Shown in pieces: positions 9,176 through 19,507 of a stretch of DNA of 64,000 nt. The DNA is from Limosilactobacillus equigenerosi DSM 18793 = JCM 14505. Its GTDB lineage: Bacteria > Bacillota > Bacilli > Lactobacillales > Lactobacillaceae. Location: positions 1 to 64,000 of the forward strand of contig NZ_BBAS01000007.1 in the NCBI RefSeq assembly GCF_001311375.1. The letters run 5' to 3'. Within the stretch, counting starts at the first letter, position 1. Each line of letters starts with the position of its first letter. The translations under genes and the position numbers were made by a program. The notes under the pieces were generated by a model, which did not search any database, had not been told where the DNA came from, and was given only the letters and a program-made list of their open reading frames with translations.

Positions 9176-11595
9176 CTATTTTACCACAATGTTGATAATC
9201 CGGTTTGGCACCACGATAACCTTCACAACATTCTTGCCAGCGACGTGTGCATTCACATTTTCATCCGCTAAAGCAATGTCTTGCGCATCTTGTTGGTCAA
9301 TGTCACGCGCCATCTTAATCTTAGCCCGGACCTTCCCGTTCACTTGCACAATCATTTCAACTTCGTCTTCAACTAATGCACTTTCATCATACGTTGGCCA
9401 AGGTTGGTACGTAATCGTATCACTTTCATGGAATTGACTCCATAATTCTTCGGCCATGTGTGGCATGATTGGTGACAAGAGTTTGATAAAGCCTTCCATG
9501 TATTCCGTTGGTAAGTCATCAACCTTGTAGCTTCATTGACAAAGACCATCATTTGGGAAATGGCCGTGTTAAATCGTATCCGTTCGTAATCTTCCGTGAC
9601 CTTCTTCACGGTTTGATTGTAAATCTTCGTCAACTTACCATCGTTGTAATTGGAAACTCGATCGCGTAAGTGGTTGTTATCGTCCATTAACAAACGCCAA
9701 ACCCGTTGAACCCACTTGTTAGCACCATGAAGACCTTTTTCATCCCATGGCACGGATTCTTCTAATGGTCCCATGAACATTTCATATAACCGTAACGTAT
9801 CGGCCCCATATTCAGCGACGATATCATCAGGGTTAACCACGTTACCTTTGGACTTACTCATCTTTTCGTGGTTAGAACCAAGAATCATCCCTTGGTTAAC
9901 TAACTTTTGGAATGGTTCCTTGGTTGGTACAATCCCAAGATCATAAAGGACCTTATGCCAGAACCGGGCGTAAAGTAAGTGTAAGACCGCGTGTTCAGCT
10001 CCCCCAACGTATAAGTCAACTGGTGACCAGTATTCGAGCGCTTCCTTTGAGGCTAAGGCTTCATCATTATCTGGATCAATGTAACGTAAGTAGTACCATG
10101 ATGAACCAGCCCATTGTGGCATCGTGTTCGTTTCCCGTAACCCGTGCCGGCCATTTTCATCATAAACATTAACCCAGTCTTCAATGTTAGCTAATGGGCT
10201 TTCCCCAGTTCCGGATGGTTCAATGTTATCCGTCTTTGGCAACATTAATGGCAATTCGTCTTCTGGAACCAACGTGGTTTCACCATCATCCCAGTGAATG
10301 ACTGGGATTGGTTCTCCCCAGTAACGTTGCCGGGAGAAAATCCAATCCCGGAGCCGGTAGTTAACCTTCTTGTGCCCGGCATCATGTTGATCTAACCATT
10401 CCACCATCTTAACCTTGGCATCTTCATTGTTAAGCCCATTCACAAAGTCAGAGTTAATATGTAACCCATCACCCGTGAAGGCCGCTTCGGCTAAATCGCC
10501 ACCTTCGATAACAGCCTTAATTGGTAAGTTAAACTTCTTGGCAAATTCGTAGTCCCGATCATCGTGAGCTGGCACCGCCATCACGGCCCCTGTTCCGTAT
10601 GAATTCAAGACGTAATCTGAAATCCAAATTGGTAACTTGTCACCGTTAACGGGGTTAATCGCATATGCCCCCGTGAAGACCCCAGTCTTATCCTTATTCA
10701 AGTCCGTCCGTTCCAAATCAGACCGCCGTGACGTTGCTTCTTGATAGGCTTTAACCGCCTCCGCTTGTTCCGACGTCACGATTTGATCTACTAACTCATT
10801 TTCTGGGGCTAAAGTGACATAAGAAGCCCCAAATAAGGTGTCCGGACGCGTTGTGAAGACTTCAATTTGCTTATCATCGTGATCAACCACCTTAAAGAAG
10901 ACCGCTGCTCCCGTTGACCGACCAATCCAATTCCGTTGCATTTCCTTCACGGATTCAGGCCAATCAACCTCGTCTAAGTCGTCAATTAAGCGGTCAGCAT
11001 ACGCCGTAATCTTCAAAACCCATTGCCGCATTGGGACCCGGTAAACAGGGTAACCACCCCGTTCCGTTTTCCCGTCGACAACTTCTTCATTGGCCACAAC
11101 CGTGCCCCCCATGAAGTCAGGAGCCCAGTTAACCATGATTTCATCTTCGTAAGCTAAACCGCGCTTATAAAGTTGTTCAAAAATCCATTGCGTCCACTTG
11201 TAGAACTTTGGATCCGTCGTGTTAACTTCACGGTCCCAATCATATGAGAATCCAAGCGATTGGATTTGGTCCCGGAAATGATCAATATTCTTGTTCGTAA
11301 AGTCAGCCGGGTTGTTTCCCGTTTTCAAGGCGTATTGTTCCGCTGGTAACCCAAAGGCATCCCATCCCATTGGGTGCAAGACGTTAAACCCTTGCATCCG
11401 CTTCATCCGTGACATCACGTCCGTGGCGGTATAACCTTCCGGGTGCCCCACGTGTAACCCTTGCCCGGATGGATAAGGGAACATATCCAAAGCATAGTAC
11501 TTTGGTTGTGATTCATTTAATTCGGCCTTAAAGGTTTTGTGTTGCTTCCAGTAGCGTTGCCACTTTTGTTCAATCGCACTGTGATCGTATCCCAT
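9176..11595 (-). CDS. leuS: Leucyl-tRNA synthetase (one frameshift near the C-terminus)
   Basis: LeuS charges tRNA-Leu with leucine. The class I motifs are present: HIGH as GLHVGHPEG near residue 49, and KMSKS as [15 protein letters not shown]. The editing (CP1) domain with the Thr-rich region ([13 protein letters not shown]) lies between them, and the C-terminal anticodon-binding and VNGKVRAKI region is intact. Length is about 805 residues, standard for bacteria. One A is missing near 9523: the main frame runs out of register after VNEATR, and restoring it gives a continuous [13 protein letters not shown]. LeuS is essential, so this break argues for a sequence error. Start at the ATG at 11595 (MGYDHS) with AAAGGAGAG. 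A T-box leader controls it. Confidence 0.95.
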
Positions 11596-11639
11596 TGCAA
11601 TCTCTCCTTTATCTAAATCCAATAGTTTCTTGCGCGTCC

Positions 11640-11895
11640 GCCAATAAAAAAGTCCCGCAAGCCTGCCTAAAATTAGCCAAGTTTACGGGACGAATTTCTC
11701 CGCGGTACCACCCTGATTTCTACGTTGCCGTAGCGCTTCTTCGTCTTAACGCGACGGTCACGTTCATTCCTACTAATTTCAGAATGAGGCGGTCACGAAG
11801 GTGAGTTCGTTAACTGCCATTTCCGAATTCACATCCCCATTCGGTTTCTGAAAAATCGCCCTAATTAACTACTATTCCTCGTACGCTCTTAAATT
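11640..11895 (-). promoter_or_regulatory. T-box leader of leuS
   Basis: The minus strand carries the diagnostic T-box sequence GGGTGGTACCGCG (11701-11713), followed by a terminator whose arms include GTCCCG and CGGGAC (about 11645-11695) with a T run. Upstream is a stem I region with an AGTAG on the 5' side and GAA-CTC-A on the 3' side. The CTC at 11803-11805 fits a Leu specifier codon. Uncharged tRNA-Leu would stabilise the antiterminator and allow leuS transcription. Confidence 0.92.
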
Positions 11896-11950
11896 GTTAA
11901 AAGTATCTTAGCAAACCCCGTTTTTGAATGCAAGGTTTCTTAAAAAGTTT

Positions 11951-13147
11951 CTAATTTTCTTCACCTAAAATCGCTTGTAAGGCAGCTACCTTATCCAAAC
12001 GTTCCCAAGGTAAATCAATATCCGTCCGACCAAAGTGACCATAGGCAGCCGTTTGCTTATAAATTGGCCGTTGTAAGTCTAACATTTGAATAATCCCGGC
12101 TGGGCGAAGATCAAAGACTTGTCGAACCGCTGCGATTAGATCAGCTTCACTCCGTTTCCCTGTTCCAAAGGTATCAATCGAAATTGAGACCGGCTTCGCC
12201 ACCCCAATCGCGTAAGCAATTTGGATTTCTAACTTATCGGCATAACCAGCCGCTACTAAGTTCTTGGCAATGTAACGCGCCGCATAACTAGCTGAACGGT
12301 CAACCTTCGTGGCGTCTTTGCCGGAGAAAGCACCCCCACCATGGTGAGCGGCCCCACCATAAGTATCCACAATAATCTTACGTCCCGTTAAACCGGCATC
12401 CCCTTGGGGACCACCAATTACGAACCGCCCCGTGGGGTTAATGTAGTACTTGGTTTGATCGTCTAAGTATTGAACTGGTAACACTTGCTTGATGACATGT
12501 TCCTTGACATCCGCTTGCACCGTCGCTAAATCTACGCGGTCAGCGTGTTGCGTACTTAAGACCACCGTGGCAATTCGCTTTGGTTGGCCATTGTTATCAT
12601 ATTCAATCGTAACTTCAGCTTTAGCGTCTGGACCCAAGTAGTCTAATTCGCCACTCTTCCGGACCGCCGCAATCTTGCGCATTAATTGATGACTCAGCAT
12701 CAATGGTAATGGCATGTACTCTGGCGTTTCGTTCGTCGCATAACCAAACATTAATCCTTGATCACCGGCCCCAATTTGGTCTAATGGGTCCGCATCACCT
12801 TCACGAACTTCCAAGGCATCATCAACCCCTTGGGCAATATCTGGTGATTGTTCATCCAAGGCCACCAACACGGCACAATTGTCACCATCAAAGCCATATT
12901 GGCCATTCGTGTAGCCAATTTCCTTAATCGTTTGGCGGACAATTCCTTGCACATCGACATAAGCCGACGTTGAAACTTCCCCAAAGACTAAGACTAACCC
13001 CGTCGTCACCGACGTTTCAACTGCCACCCGCGCCGTCTTATCTTGCGCTAAAATGGCATCTAAGATCGCATCACTAATTTGATCAGCAATCTTATCTGGG
13101 TGTCCTTCCGAAACGGATTCGGATGTAAATAAATGTTTTTCTTCCAT
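11951..13147 (-). CDS. metK: S-adenosylmethionine synthetase
   Basis: MetK makes SAM from methionine and ATP in the cytoplasm. The 398-residue protein is intact, with the N-terminal [13 protein letters not shown], the ATP-site signature [12 protein letters not shown], and the glycine-rich P-loop-like [16 protein letters not shown]. Length and order match the family. The upstream leader is an S(MK) riboswitch that overlaps the ribosome binding site, so translation should fall when SAM is plentiful. The gene lies between the leuS T-box region and a divergent membrane protein gene. Confidence 0.97.
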   Translation of the reverse strand: MEEKHLFTSESVSEGHPDKIADQISDAILDAILAQDKTARVAVETSVTTGLVLVFGEVSTSAYVDVQGIVRQTIKEIGYTNGQYGFDGDNCAVLVALDEQSPDIAQGVDDALEVREGDADPLDQIGAGDQGLMFGYATNETPEYMPLPLMLSHQLMRKIAAVRKSGELDYLGPDAKAEVTIEYDNNGQPKRIATVVLSTQHADRVDLATVQADVKEHVIKQVLPVQYLDDQTKYYINPTGRFVIGGPQGDAGLTGRKIIVDTYGGAAHHGGGAFSGKDATKVDRSASYAARYIAKNLVAAGYADKLEIQIAYAIGVAKPVSISIDTFGTGKRSEADLIAAVRQVFDLRPAGIIQMLDLQRPIYKQTAAYGHFGRTDIDLPWERLDKVAALQAILGEEN

Positions 13148-13149
13148 TT

Positions 13150-13254
13150 GATAATTCCCCCTACATCAAAATACGATGTTACAAAATTTCGGTTACAAGG
13201 CAGTGATGAGTAAGCATAATTACTTACTGATCCCCCATCGGGAATTGCTTATAA
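13150..13254 (-). promoter_or_regulatory. S(MK) box (SAM-III) riboswitch of metK
   Basis: The metK leader holds the conserved S(MK) blocks: an upstream AATTCCCGATGGGGGAT, a spacer hairpin (GTAAG...CTTAC), then CCTTGTAACCGAAA and finally the Shine-Dalgarno GGGGGA (13156-13161). In this class SAM stabilises pairing of the SD with an upstream anti-SD segment, which blocks ribosome binding. The match in block order and position immediately before metK makes this assignment strong. Compensatory pairing was judged by eye only. Confidence 0.88.
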
Positions 13255-13262
13255 CGATTATA

Positions 13263-13292
13263 ATCATACCACCCCTGCACCCAATGCGTCCA
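13263..13292 (-). promoter_or_regulatory. Likely metK promoter
   Basis: On the minus strand an extended -10 (TGG followed by TATGAT, 13263-13268) lies 18 bases from a weaker -35 TGGACG (13287-13292). It is just upstream of the S(MK) box, so the transcript would start at about the first base of the riboswitch. Confidence 0.5.
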
Positions 13293-13368
13293 CTGACAAT
13301 ACATGAAACTCCCCTGGAGATATGTTAGAATGTAACCAATTAAGTTTAAAGGAGTTTTTTTACCAACT

Positions 13369-14094
13369 ATGTGGGAACAATTGAAACTCGAGTGGCAAGA
13401 ACAAAACTGGCCGGAAGTGGCGCTCTCATTAATCGCCCTTAACCTCAGCTGGTTAATTGCCCCGTTCACCTATTTAAGCCATCATACTGATAAACCATTT
13501 GCTACCCATTTCACAGCCTTAATGATTTATTTAATTATGATTGGTTGCGCAATGATTTTTACGAACCAACGCCGCGAGACCAGTTTACTCGCTTTGCCTG
13601 GGCTTATCATTTCCGTCCTAACCGTCTTAATCGGTTTTGCCAACTTACCAATCTTGATGCTGTTAATGTTGTTATTACCAGTCTATTTATTACTGTTACA
13701 ACTCCCACAAATTTCGTTACACAATGTGGTTGGCTTAGTAACCCTCGGAATTTTATTAACCCTGGCCTTGCCTGCCGCCACCATTTACTTAGTAGCCCAC
13801 GTGCTTACCTGGAGTAGCATTGTCTACTGCCTTCCAATCATGACAGCCACTTGGATGTTCTTTACACCACTATACATTAAAGAACCCAAGCAACAGTCAT
13901 TCTTCATTACCGGTGCTTGGGCCATTTTAATTATTACTTTATTAACTCGCCCCCTTGGAATCGGGATGTTGTTAGCCGTTATTTTAACTTTAGTCAGTTG
14001 GTTTTTCCTACTTGCTACCCGCCGGAAACCAACTAATTTGGCAATCTTAACCACATTACAACTAACGATTATCTTTGGAGCTTACTGCTTATAA
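13369..14094 (+). CDS. Polytopic membrane protein of unknown function
   Basis: I do not recognise the family. The 241-residue protein consists almost entirely of hydrophobic segments (about seven) with short polar loops and a soluble N-terminus of about 20 residues. A good AAAGGAG precedes the ATG. It diverges from metK and converges on the amino acid permease, with which it shares a terminator. No catalytic or transport motif is visible. Confidence 0.65.
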   Translation: MWEQLKLEWQEQNWPEVALSLIALNLSWLIAPFTYLSHHTDKPFATHFTALMIYLIMIGCAMIFTNQRRETSLLALPGLIISVLTVLIGFANLPILMLLMLLLPVYLLLLQLPQISLHNVVGLVTLGILLTLALPAATIYLVAHVLTWSSIVYCLPIMTATWMFFTPLYIKEPKQQSFFITGAWAILIITLLTRPLGIGMLLAVILTLVSWFFLLATRRKPTNLAILTTLQLTIIFGAYCL

Positions 14095-14126
14095 AAAAAA
14101 ACGATGCCGATTGGCATCGTTTTATT
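14093..14126. terminator. Bidirectional rho-independent terminator
   Basis: Perfect 8-bp arms ACGATGCC/GGCATCGT around GATT (14101-14120), with A8 before and T4 after, lie between two convergent genes. Confidence 0.88.
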
Positions 14127-15482
14127 AATCACGAGTTGGGCGAATCGCCAAGGAAACTAAACTTAAGACGATAATTACCGCTACAGCTAAGTATAATGTC
14201 ACTAAAGTACTTGGATTTTCGAATAGAACCACCACAATAAAGATTAAGAAAGCAATGTATAGATAATCAGTAATCGGCGCCCCTGGCAACGGAAATTCCC
14301 GTTCCGTATCAGTCTTAATAAACTTCAAATGAGCTAAGACAATCATTAACCACACAAATAAAAATGCCGTCGTCGTCATACTAGTAATTAAGGTAAAGAC
14401 GGTGCTGGGTAAGACATAATTTAAAATCGTGGCACTGGCAATCACCAATGAGGAAATTAATACTCCGATTGCTGGTACTTGATTTTTCGATAGGCGTCCT
14501 AAGCGACGAATCGCTGGACGACTTGAGGAACTGGTTAATTGGGCTAACATCCGTCCCGTTGTATAAACCGCACTATTACATGATGAAGAAGCCGCCGTGA
14601 TCACAACAAAATTAACAATACTTGCGGCGCCGACAATCCCAATTTGCTTAAAGACCACCACAAATGGACTTTGGGTTGGATCAATTTGATTCCACGGATA
14701 AATCGACATAATCACAAATAAGGCTCCAAAATAGAACAAGAGAATCCGCACCGGAATCCCATTAATCGCCCGTGGAATAACTTTTTTAGGATCTTGCGTT
14801 TCGGCCGCCGTCATCCCAATCATTTCTACCCCAGCGAAGGCGAAGACCACCATTTGGAATGATCGCATAAAGCCATGCCAGCCAGTTGGAAAGAACCCGC
14901 CATGATTAACTAAATTCATCACACTCACGGTTCCATGTGGGGCATGATAACCAATCAGAATTAAAAACACCCCAACCAGAATCAACGCTGTAATCGCCAC
15001 GACCTTAATCATCGCAAACCAAAATTCAGTTTCCCCGAAGGCACTCACCGTAACTAAGTTCAAACCGATGATGATTACCATCATGATTAATCCTGGTATC
15101 CACAATGGTAAGTGAGGAAACCACAGCTGCATATATTTCCCCACGGCGGTGACCTCCGCCATTGCGACCCCAATCCAACAGAGCCAATACATCCAACCAG
15201 TAACAAAACCAGCCCGGGGTCCTAAATAATCATGCACTGCTTCCACGAAGGAGCGATAATTAGGATTGGAAACTAACATCGCCCCGAGTGAACGCATCAT
15301 TAAGAAACTCATCGCCCCAGTAATTAAATACGCAAGCAGAATCGCCGGCCCAGCTTTATGAATCGAATCCCCAGCTCCTAAAAAGAGCCCCGTTCCGATG
15401 GTTCCCCCCAAGGCAATTAATTGCACATGACGGTTTTTTTAAATTTCGCGCCATTTCCTGTGGCTGTTGTTGTTCCGACATT
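14125..15482 (-). CDS. Amino acid permease, APC family, CycA-like (frameshift near start)
   Basis: A 12-segment amino acid:proton symporter of the AAT subfamily. The first transmembrane region has the substrate-contact motif ALGGTIGTGLFLG. Later blocks (GEMEFWFAMIK-like ETEFWFAMIKV, FAGVEMIGMTAAETQDP, PRAINGIPVRI, VNFVVITAASSSCNS) resemble the D-serine/D-alanine/glycine transporter CycA most closely. The conserved N-terminal block NRHVQLIALGG is split: the ATG at 15482 (MSEQQQPQ) joins it if one A is removed from the A7 run at 15433-15439. Substrate is inferred from resemblance and could be another small neutral amino acid. Monocistronic. Confidence 0.82.
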
Positions 15483-15581
15483 TTATCCTTCTCCCTCCAA
15501 ATTTTACTCGTAAACAATCATACCACATTCTGTTTTTTAATGTGTGATTGGTTTTCAGTGGAACTTAACCAAATTTTAATT

Positions 15582-16070
15582 TTATATACGTTTTGATAAT
15601 TCTAAATTGGTAGCTCGCATTAATTGACGCGCTTGTTGGCGTTGTGCCGCCGTAGCAACTAAGTAGCGTTGGCTCGCCGTTTCAGGAATTATTTCATCCA
15701 CTGGCATCACAAAATTATGATCAGCCACCACATATAATAAGCAAGCGGTAAACGCTACTTCACGTTGTCCAGCCGTTAAGTTTTCCCGCAATACCTTGAC
15801 GAACACCTCAATTGACCGCTGACCAAGGTGAACAACGGTAGCATGCATTTCCATCGCATCCCCTAAATGAAACGGTTGCTGAAAATTAACGTGATCAATC
15901 GTCGCCGTCACCACCGTTTGTTTAGCCACACGTAACGCCGCAATTGACGCTTCGGCATCAACAATTGATAATAAGCGACCCCCAAATAATGTCCCGTGTT
16001 CATTTAAATCCGCGCTCAAAATTCGGTGCGTTGTGACAATTTCAGTATCACTACAAGTTAGTTGTGTCAT
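15582..16070 (-). CDS. Acyl-CoA thioesterase, hotdog (4HBT) family
   Basis: A 162-residue hotdog-fold protein of the YkhA/BACH acyl-CoA hydrolase type, which cleaves acyl-CoA to fatty acid and CoA in the cytoplasm. Family marks are HRILSADLNEHGTLFGG, followed by DAEASIAALR and ATIDHVNFQQPFHLGD. The Asn-His-Gly-Phe-Gly strand with the following Asp-Ala is the usual active-site region. I use the ATG at 16070 (MTQL) because CAGGTG lies at good spacing; a GTG at 16088 would add six residues. The frame is intact. The physiological substrate is not known from sequence. Confidence 0.82.
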   Translation of the reverse strand: MTQLTCSDTEIVTTHRILSADLNEHGTLFGGRLLSIVDAEASIAALRVAKQTVVTATIDHVNFQQPFHLGDAMEMHATVVHLGQRSIEVFVKVLRENLTAGQREVAFTACLLYVVADHNFVMPVDEIIPETASQRYLVATAAQRQQARQLMRATNLELSKRI

Positions 16071-16108
16071 TTTATTCACCTGCTTCACTCATTTAAGATT
16101 ATTGTAAC

Positions 16109-16143
16109 AAAAAAGCATGGTCGCCGTTACGCTAACCATGCTT
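16109..16143 (-). terminator. Rho-independent terminator after the Apf-like wall protein gene
   Basis: Nine-bp arms AAGCATGGT/ACCATGCTT with a T6 run on the minus strand lie just past the stop at 16153. Confidence 0.82.
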
Positions 16144-16152
16144 TAATTCATT

Positions 16153-17337
16153 TTAATACCAGTGATGTGATAACCAGAAGTTCTTCGCCCCTACCCATGA
16201 ACCATAGCGATTCTTCACGTAGGCATCAGCAACCCGATCTTGATTTTGTGGTGATAAGTCGCCACCCAAGTAAGAAATCGTTAATTGGTACTTACCATAG
16301 TAAATACCGTTACGGGCGTTGTAGTTACCACCTGATTCACGTTGGGCAATCCAATCGCGCGCAGCTGCTTCTTCAGAGTAAGTCTTAGTAACTTGCCCCG
16401 CTGCATTGGCTTGATATTCAACACCGTTAACCTTGAAGGTCTTATTCGTAACTAGTAAGTAGGTAACTGGATCAAAGTAATACGTCGATCCCATCCAGTT
16501 AACTAATCCTGATTGAATCCGGCCATCATTACCAACCATGTACCATGACCCCCATTGGGATTGAACATAGTTTTGTTGCTTACTTAGCAAGTTGGTCGTT
16601 GGATCAAAATACCAATAACTACCAGCCCACTCTTGAACTCCATTTAGGATGCGACCATCATCACCAACTAAATACCAATTCCCCCATTGCGATTGAACAT
16701 AGTTTTTCTTTTGACTTAACAAATATGATACTGAATCAAAGTGCCAGTAACTACCAGCCCATTCTTGGACTCCATTTAATACTTGACCATGATCAGACAA
16801 ATACCATAATCCCCATTGTGATTGGAAATAGGAACGATCTTGGTTCAACGTGTAAGTGTCATTATTGAAATTCCAATAACTCCCCATCCATTCTTGAACC
16901 CCTGACAATGCCTTTCCATCTTGCATCAAGTACCAACTCTTTGATTTTCCAGTTTGATCACCAATCGTTGGCATTAATGAATATTCGCGACCTGTATTCG
17001 TCTTCCCATCAGCATTATAGTACGTCCATGACTTGTCAGTCCCTTGTTGCCAACCAGTTTTCGCATCGACTTGAGCTTGCTTTAGTGCTTGATTAACAGT
17101 CGTAGTTGTGGCTGGCGTAGTCGTAGTTGCCGTGGTCGTAGTTGTAGATGGCGTTGATGCATCACTCTTAACATCACTAACTGCGGCCGTCGTTGGCGTT
17201 GCAGCGGCCGTGTCTGCATACGCCGTAATTTGATTTGCACTCGTTGCCACCCCAAAGGCCATGGCTGCCGTCGCAATCGTCATTGTTACCCAGTTTTTAC
17301 CGGACTTGTACAATTTAACTCGTTGTGTTGAATTCAT
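16153..17337 (-). CDS. Wall-binding-repeat protein with Apf/transglycosylase-like C-terminal domain
   Basis: A secreted protein of about 394 residues. The N-terminus has the KxYKxGKxW signal motif (KLYKSGKNW) followed by a hydrophobic stretch and cleavage region. A Thr/Ala-rich linker leads to about five copies of the ~45-residue aromatic wall-binding repeat (core GVQEWAGSYWYFD, then QSQWG-WYLVGDDGRI). The C-terminal ~75 residues (WIAQRESGGNYNARNG, GKYQL, NRYGSWVGAKNFWLSH) match lactobacillar aggregation-promoting factors, whose domain is related to lysozyme-like transglycosylases; the Glu in RESGG is the candidate catalytic residue. I start at the ATG at 17337 (MNSTQR), with AAAGGA upstream. 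The frame is intact. It shares its repeat with four other proteins in the window. Confidence 0.85.
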   Translation of the reverse strand: MNSTQRVKLYKSGKNWVTMTIATAAMAFGVATSANQITAYADTAAATPTTAAVSDVKSDASTPSTTTTTATTTTPATTTTVNQALKQAQVDAKTGWQQGTDKSWTYYNADGKTNTGREYSLMPTIGDQTGKSKSWYLMQDGKALSGVQEWMGSYWNFNNDTYTLNQDRSYFQSQWGLWYLSDHGQVLNGVQEWAGSYWHFDSVSYLLSQKKNYVQSQWGNWYLVGDDGRILNGVQEWAGSYWYFDPTTNLLSKQQNYVQSQWGSWYMVGNDGRIQSGLVNWMGSTYYFDPVTYLLVTNKTFKVNGVEYQANAAGQVTKTYSEEAAARDWIAQRESGGNYNARNGIYYGKYQLTISYLGGDLSPQNQDRVADAYVKNRYGSWVGAKNFWLSHHWY

Positions 17338-17519
17338 ATAAATATTAATTCCTTTCCAAGTCACTGCTGACTTGCTCATAACTTATTACGTATTCTAAAG
17401 TAACACAACTTAATTAATTAAAGGGTAAAACGGCCGGAATGTTAATTAATAGTAATTACACCTTTACGTTCGTAATCTAATTGTTACATTCTTATTCAAA
17501 TTGCAATTTAATTCCGAAC

Positions 17520-17556
17520 AAAAAAACACGCCTTTCAAATTGAAAAGCGTGTCAAA
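17520..17556 (-). terminator. Rho-independent terminator after the YebC gene
   Basis: Arms ACACGC/GCGTGT with an inner TTCAA/TTGAA pairing and a T7 run on the minus strand lie just past the stop at 17564. Confidence 0.78.
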
Positions 17557-17563
17557 AATTTAA

Positions 17564-18298
17564 TTATTCAGCGTCAGCAATGAACCCAGCTTCGTAAACG
17601 TCAGCCACGTCATCGTTGTCTTCAAGTTCTTCGATTAAGCGTTGGTATTGACCAACCTTATCTGAAGGAACTTCCGTCTTGTTTTCTGGAATCATCGTTA
17701 CTTCTGCCGTGTCCAATTCGTAACCGGCTTCTTGTAACGCATCCCGCACCGCCGTCATAGCACTTGGATCCGTGTAGATGTGGAAGACATCATCATCAGC
17801 TTGCATGTCATCAGCCCCAGCATCCAAAGCATCCATTAACATTTCGTCTTCGTCCTTATCCAAATCTTCACGTAAGATTTCGATTAAACCAAGGCGGTTA
17901 AACATGTAGGCAACTGAACCAGAAGCCCCTAAAGAACCACCAGAGTGCGTGAAGGCAGACCGAATCGCAGAAGCTGTCCGGTTCTTGTTATCAGTTAAAC
18001 AAGATACCATCACTGCAATCCCACCAGGACCGTAACCTTCGTAAGTAATTTCTTCGAAGTTAGCCCCACCGGCACCCGTGGCTTTGTCAATGGCCCGTTG
18101 GATGTTTTGCTTAGGCATGTTAGCTGCCCGCGCCTTATCCATCACAAGCCGTAATTGAGGGTTGTTGTCGGGATTTGGATCCCCAGCCTTAGCTGCTTGG
18201 TATAAGTCACGTGAAATCTTTTGGAAAATCTTTCCCCGCTTAGCATCTTGAGCGTTCTTCCGCCCTTGGATGTTATGCCATTTTGAGTGTCCTGACAT
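17564..18298 (-). CDS. YebC/PmpR family protein
   Basis: A 244-residue cytoplasmic protein with the intact family start [22 protein letters not shown] and downstream [32 protein letters not shown] and AEVTMIPEN. Members were described as transcriptional regulators, and recent work links one branch to translation of proline-rich stretches; which applies here cannot be told from sequence. The frame is intact, and the gene is monocistronic with its own terminator. Confidence 0.93.
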   Translation of the reverse strand: MSGHSKWHNIQGRKNAQDAKRGKIFQKISRDLYQAAKAGDPNPDNNPQLRLVMDKARAANMPKQNIQRAIDKATGAGGANFEEITYEGYGPGGIAVMVSCLTDNKNRTASAIRSAFTHSGGSLGASGSVAYMFNRLGLIEILREDLDKDEDEMLMDALDAGADDMQADDDVFHIYTDPSAMTAVRDALQEAGYELDTAEVTMIPENKTEVPSDKVGQYQRLIEELEDNDDVADVYEAGFIADAE

Positions 18299-18371
18299 AT
18301 CAGTTCGTCCTCTTTTCTTTTAGTATTCAAACATATCAAATTTTACTAAATTTACGCCATAAATTCAACTG

Positions 18372-19391
18372 TTACTGCCGGGTTGATTGCCGCACCACAA
18401 TTTCATGTGGTAAGACCACTGATTGATCTTCAGTTGCTTGTTCTTGATCAGTTTCCTTCATCATCTTCGTTAATAAGCGCATTGAAATGGCCCCAAGATC
18501 ATACATTGGTTGGTCAATCGTCGTTAACATTGGCCGCGTTAAGTGCGCCGTTGACGTCCCGTTCCCAGCAATAATTTCAAAATCAGCTGGTACTTGGACA
18601 CCTTGATCCGTTAAGGCATTTAAGACCCCAGCCGCCATTAAATCATCACTCACAAATAACGCGGTAATTCCTTGTGCCAAAATTTGCTTCGCTAAATCGT
18701 ACGCTTCTTGGTATGAATCATGACCAACAAAAACATTTTGATCATCAGCCTCTAATCCCCGGGCGGCTAAAACTTCCTTGTACGCCGGGATCCGCCCCTT
18801 AGCATTAATTGCAGTTTGATCATAACCAACTAATAACCCAATTTTTTTTCATGGCCGTGATCAGCTAGTAAATTAATCGCATCCTTAGCCGCCGCAGCAT
18901 AATCAATCCGAACACTTGGTAATTTTTCATCATCAACCACAGACCCGGCCACTAAGACTGGAATTGATGAATTATCAAATTCGGCTTGTAATTCGGCTGA
19001 CAAATCATGCCCCATAAAAATAATTCCATCAACTTGCTTAGCTAGCATACTTTGGATCACTTGTACTGGTTGTTGGTGAATCGTATCTAAGCTCGTTAAA
19101 ATCATGTCGTAATTGTACAACGCCGCCACGTCATCAATCCCGGCCGCTAATTCAGCAAAGTAATCTTCCGTAATCTTTGGAATCACTACCCCGACCGTCG
19201 TTGACTTCTTACTTGCTAAGCCCCGCGCCACAGCATTCGGGCGGTAATTTAATTCCTTAATCACGGCTTCAACCCGTTCCCGCGTTTCTGGTTTCACGTT
19301 CGTATTCCCATTAACGACCCGTGAAACAGTTGCCATTGAAACGTTAGCTTCTTTAGCAACCGTATAAATTGTTACTGGTTGTTTTTTTCAT
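18372..19391 (-). CDS. ccpA: Catabolite control protein A, LacI family (two frameshifts)
   Basis: CcpA binds cre sites with HPr-Ser-P and controls carbon catabolite repression. The N-terminal helix-turn-helix TVAKEANVSMATVSRVVNGN and hinge RPNAVARGLASKK are typical, followed by the periplasmic-binding-like core ending in QSTRQ. Divergence from pepQ across about 115 bases is the classic lactobacillar arrangement and supports CcpA over another LacI member. Two homopolymer indels break it: one A too many in the A7 just after the ATG at 19391, and one indel in the T9 run at 18841-18849 (between GHEKK and IGLLVGYDQT). Restoring them gives about 335 residues, the usual length. AGGAGT precedes the ATG. 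Confidence 0.88.
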
Positions 19392-19474
19392 CACTAACTC
19401 CTATCCTTGTAATGGTTTGTTTTCATTCATTTTCATTATCATAGCTCATCTGCGCTCAAAGTGCAAAAATTGGG

Positions 19475-19483
19475 TGGTATAAT
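19475..19483 (+). promoter_or_regulatory. Extended -10 of the pepQ promoter
   Basis: TGG-TATAAT forms an extended -10 about 25 bases before the pepQ ATG. The -35 region is poor, as is usual for extended -10 promoters. No clear cre was found in the ccpA-pepQ gap by eye. Confidence 0.55.
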
Positions 19484-19507
19484 AGACCCCAACAGGAGGC
19501 AAAATTG

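Noticed and set aside
13224-13469. 81-codon ORF on the minus strand upstream of metK
   Set aside because: It overlaps the S(MK) riboswitch, the metK promoter and the divergent gene start, and has no recognisable protein features.
16545-17096. Several plus-strand ORFs with repeated DQSTSNYQPIL-like segments opposite the wall-binding repeats
   Set aside because: They are antisense shadows of the repetitive wall-binding repeats; similar shadows appear opposite every such gene.
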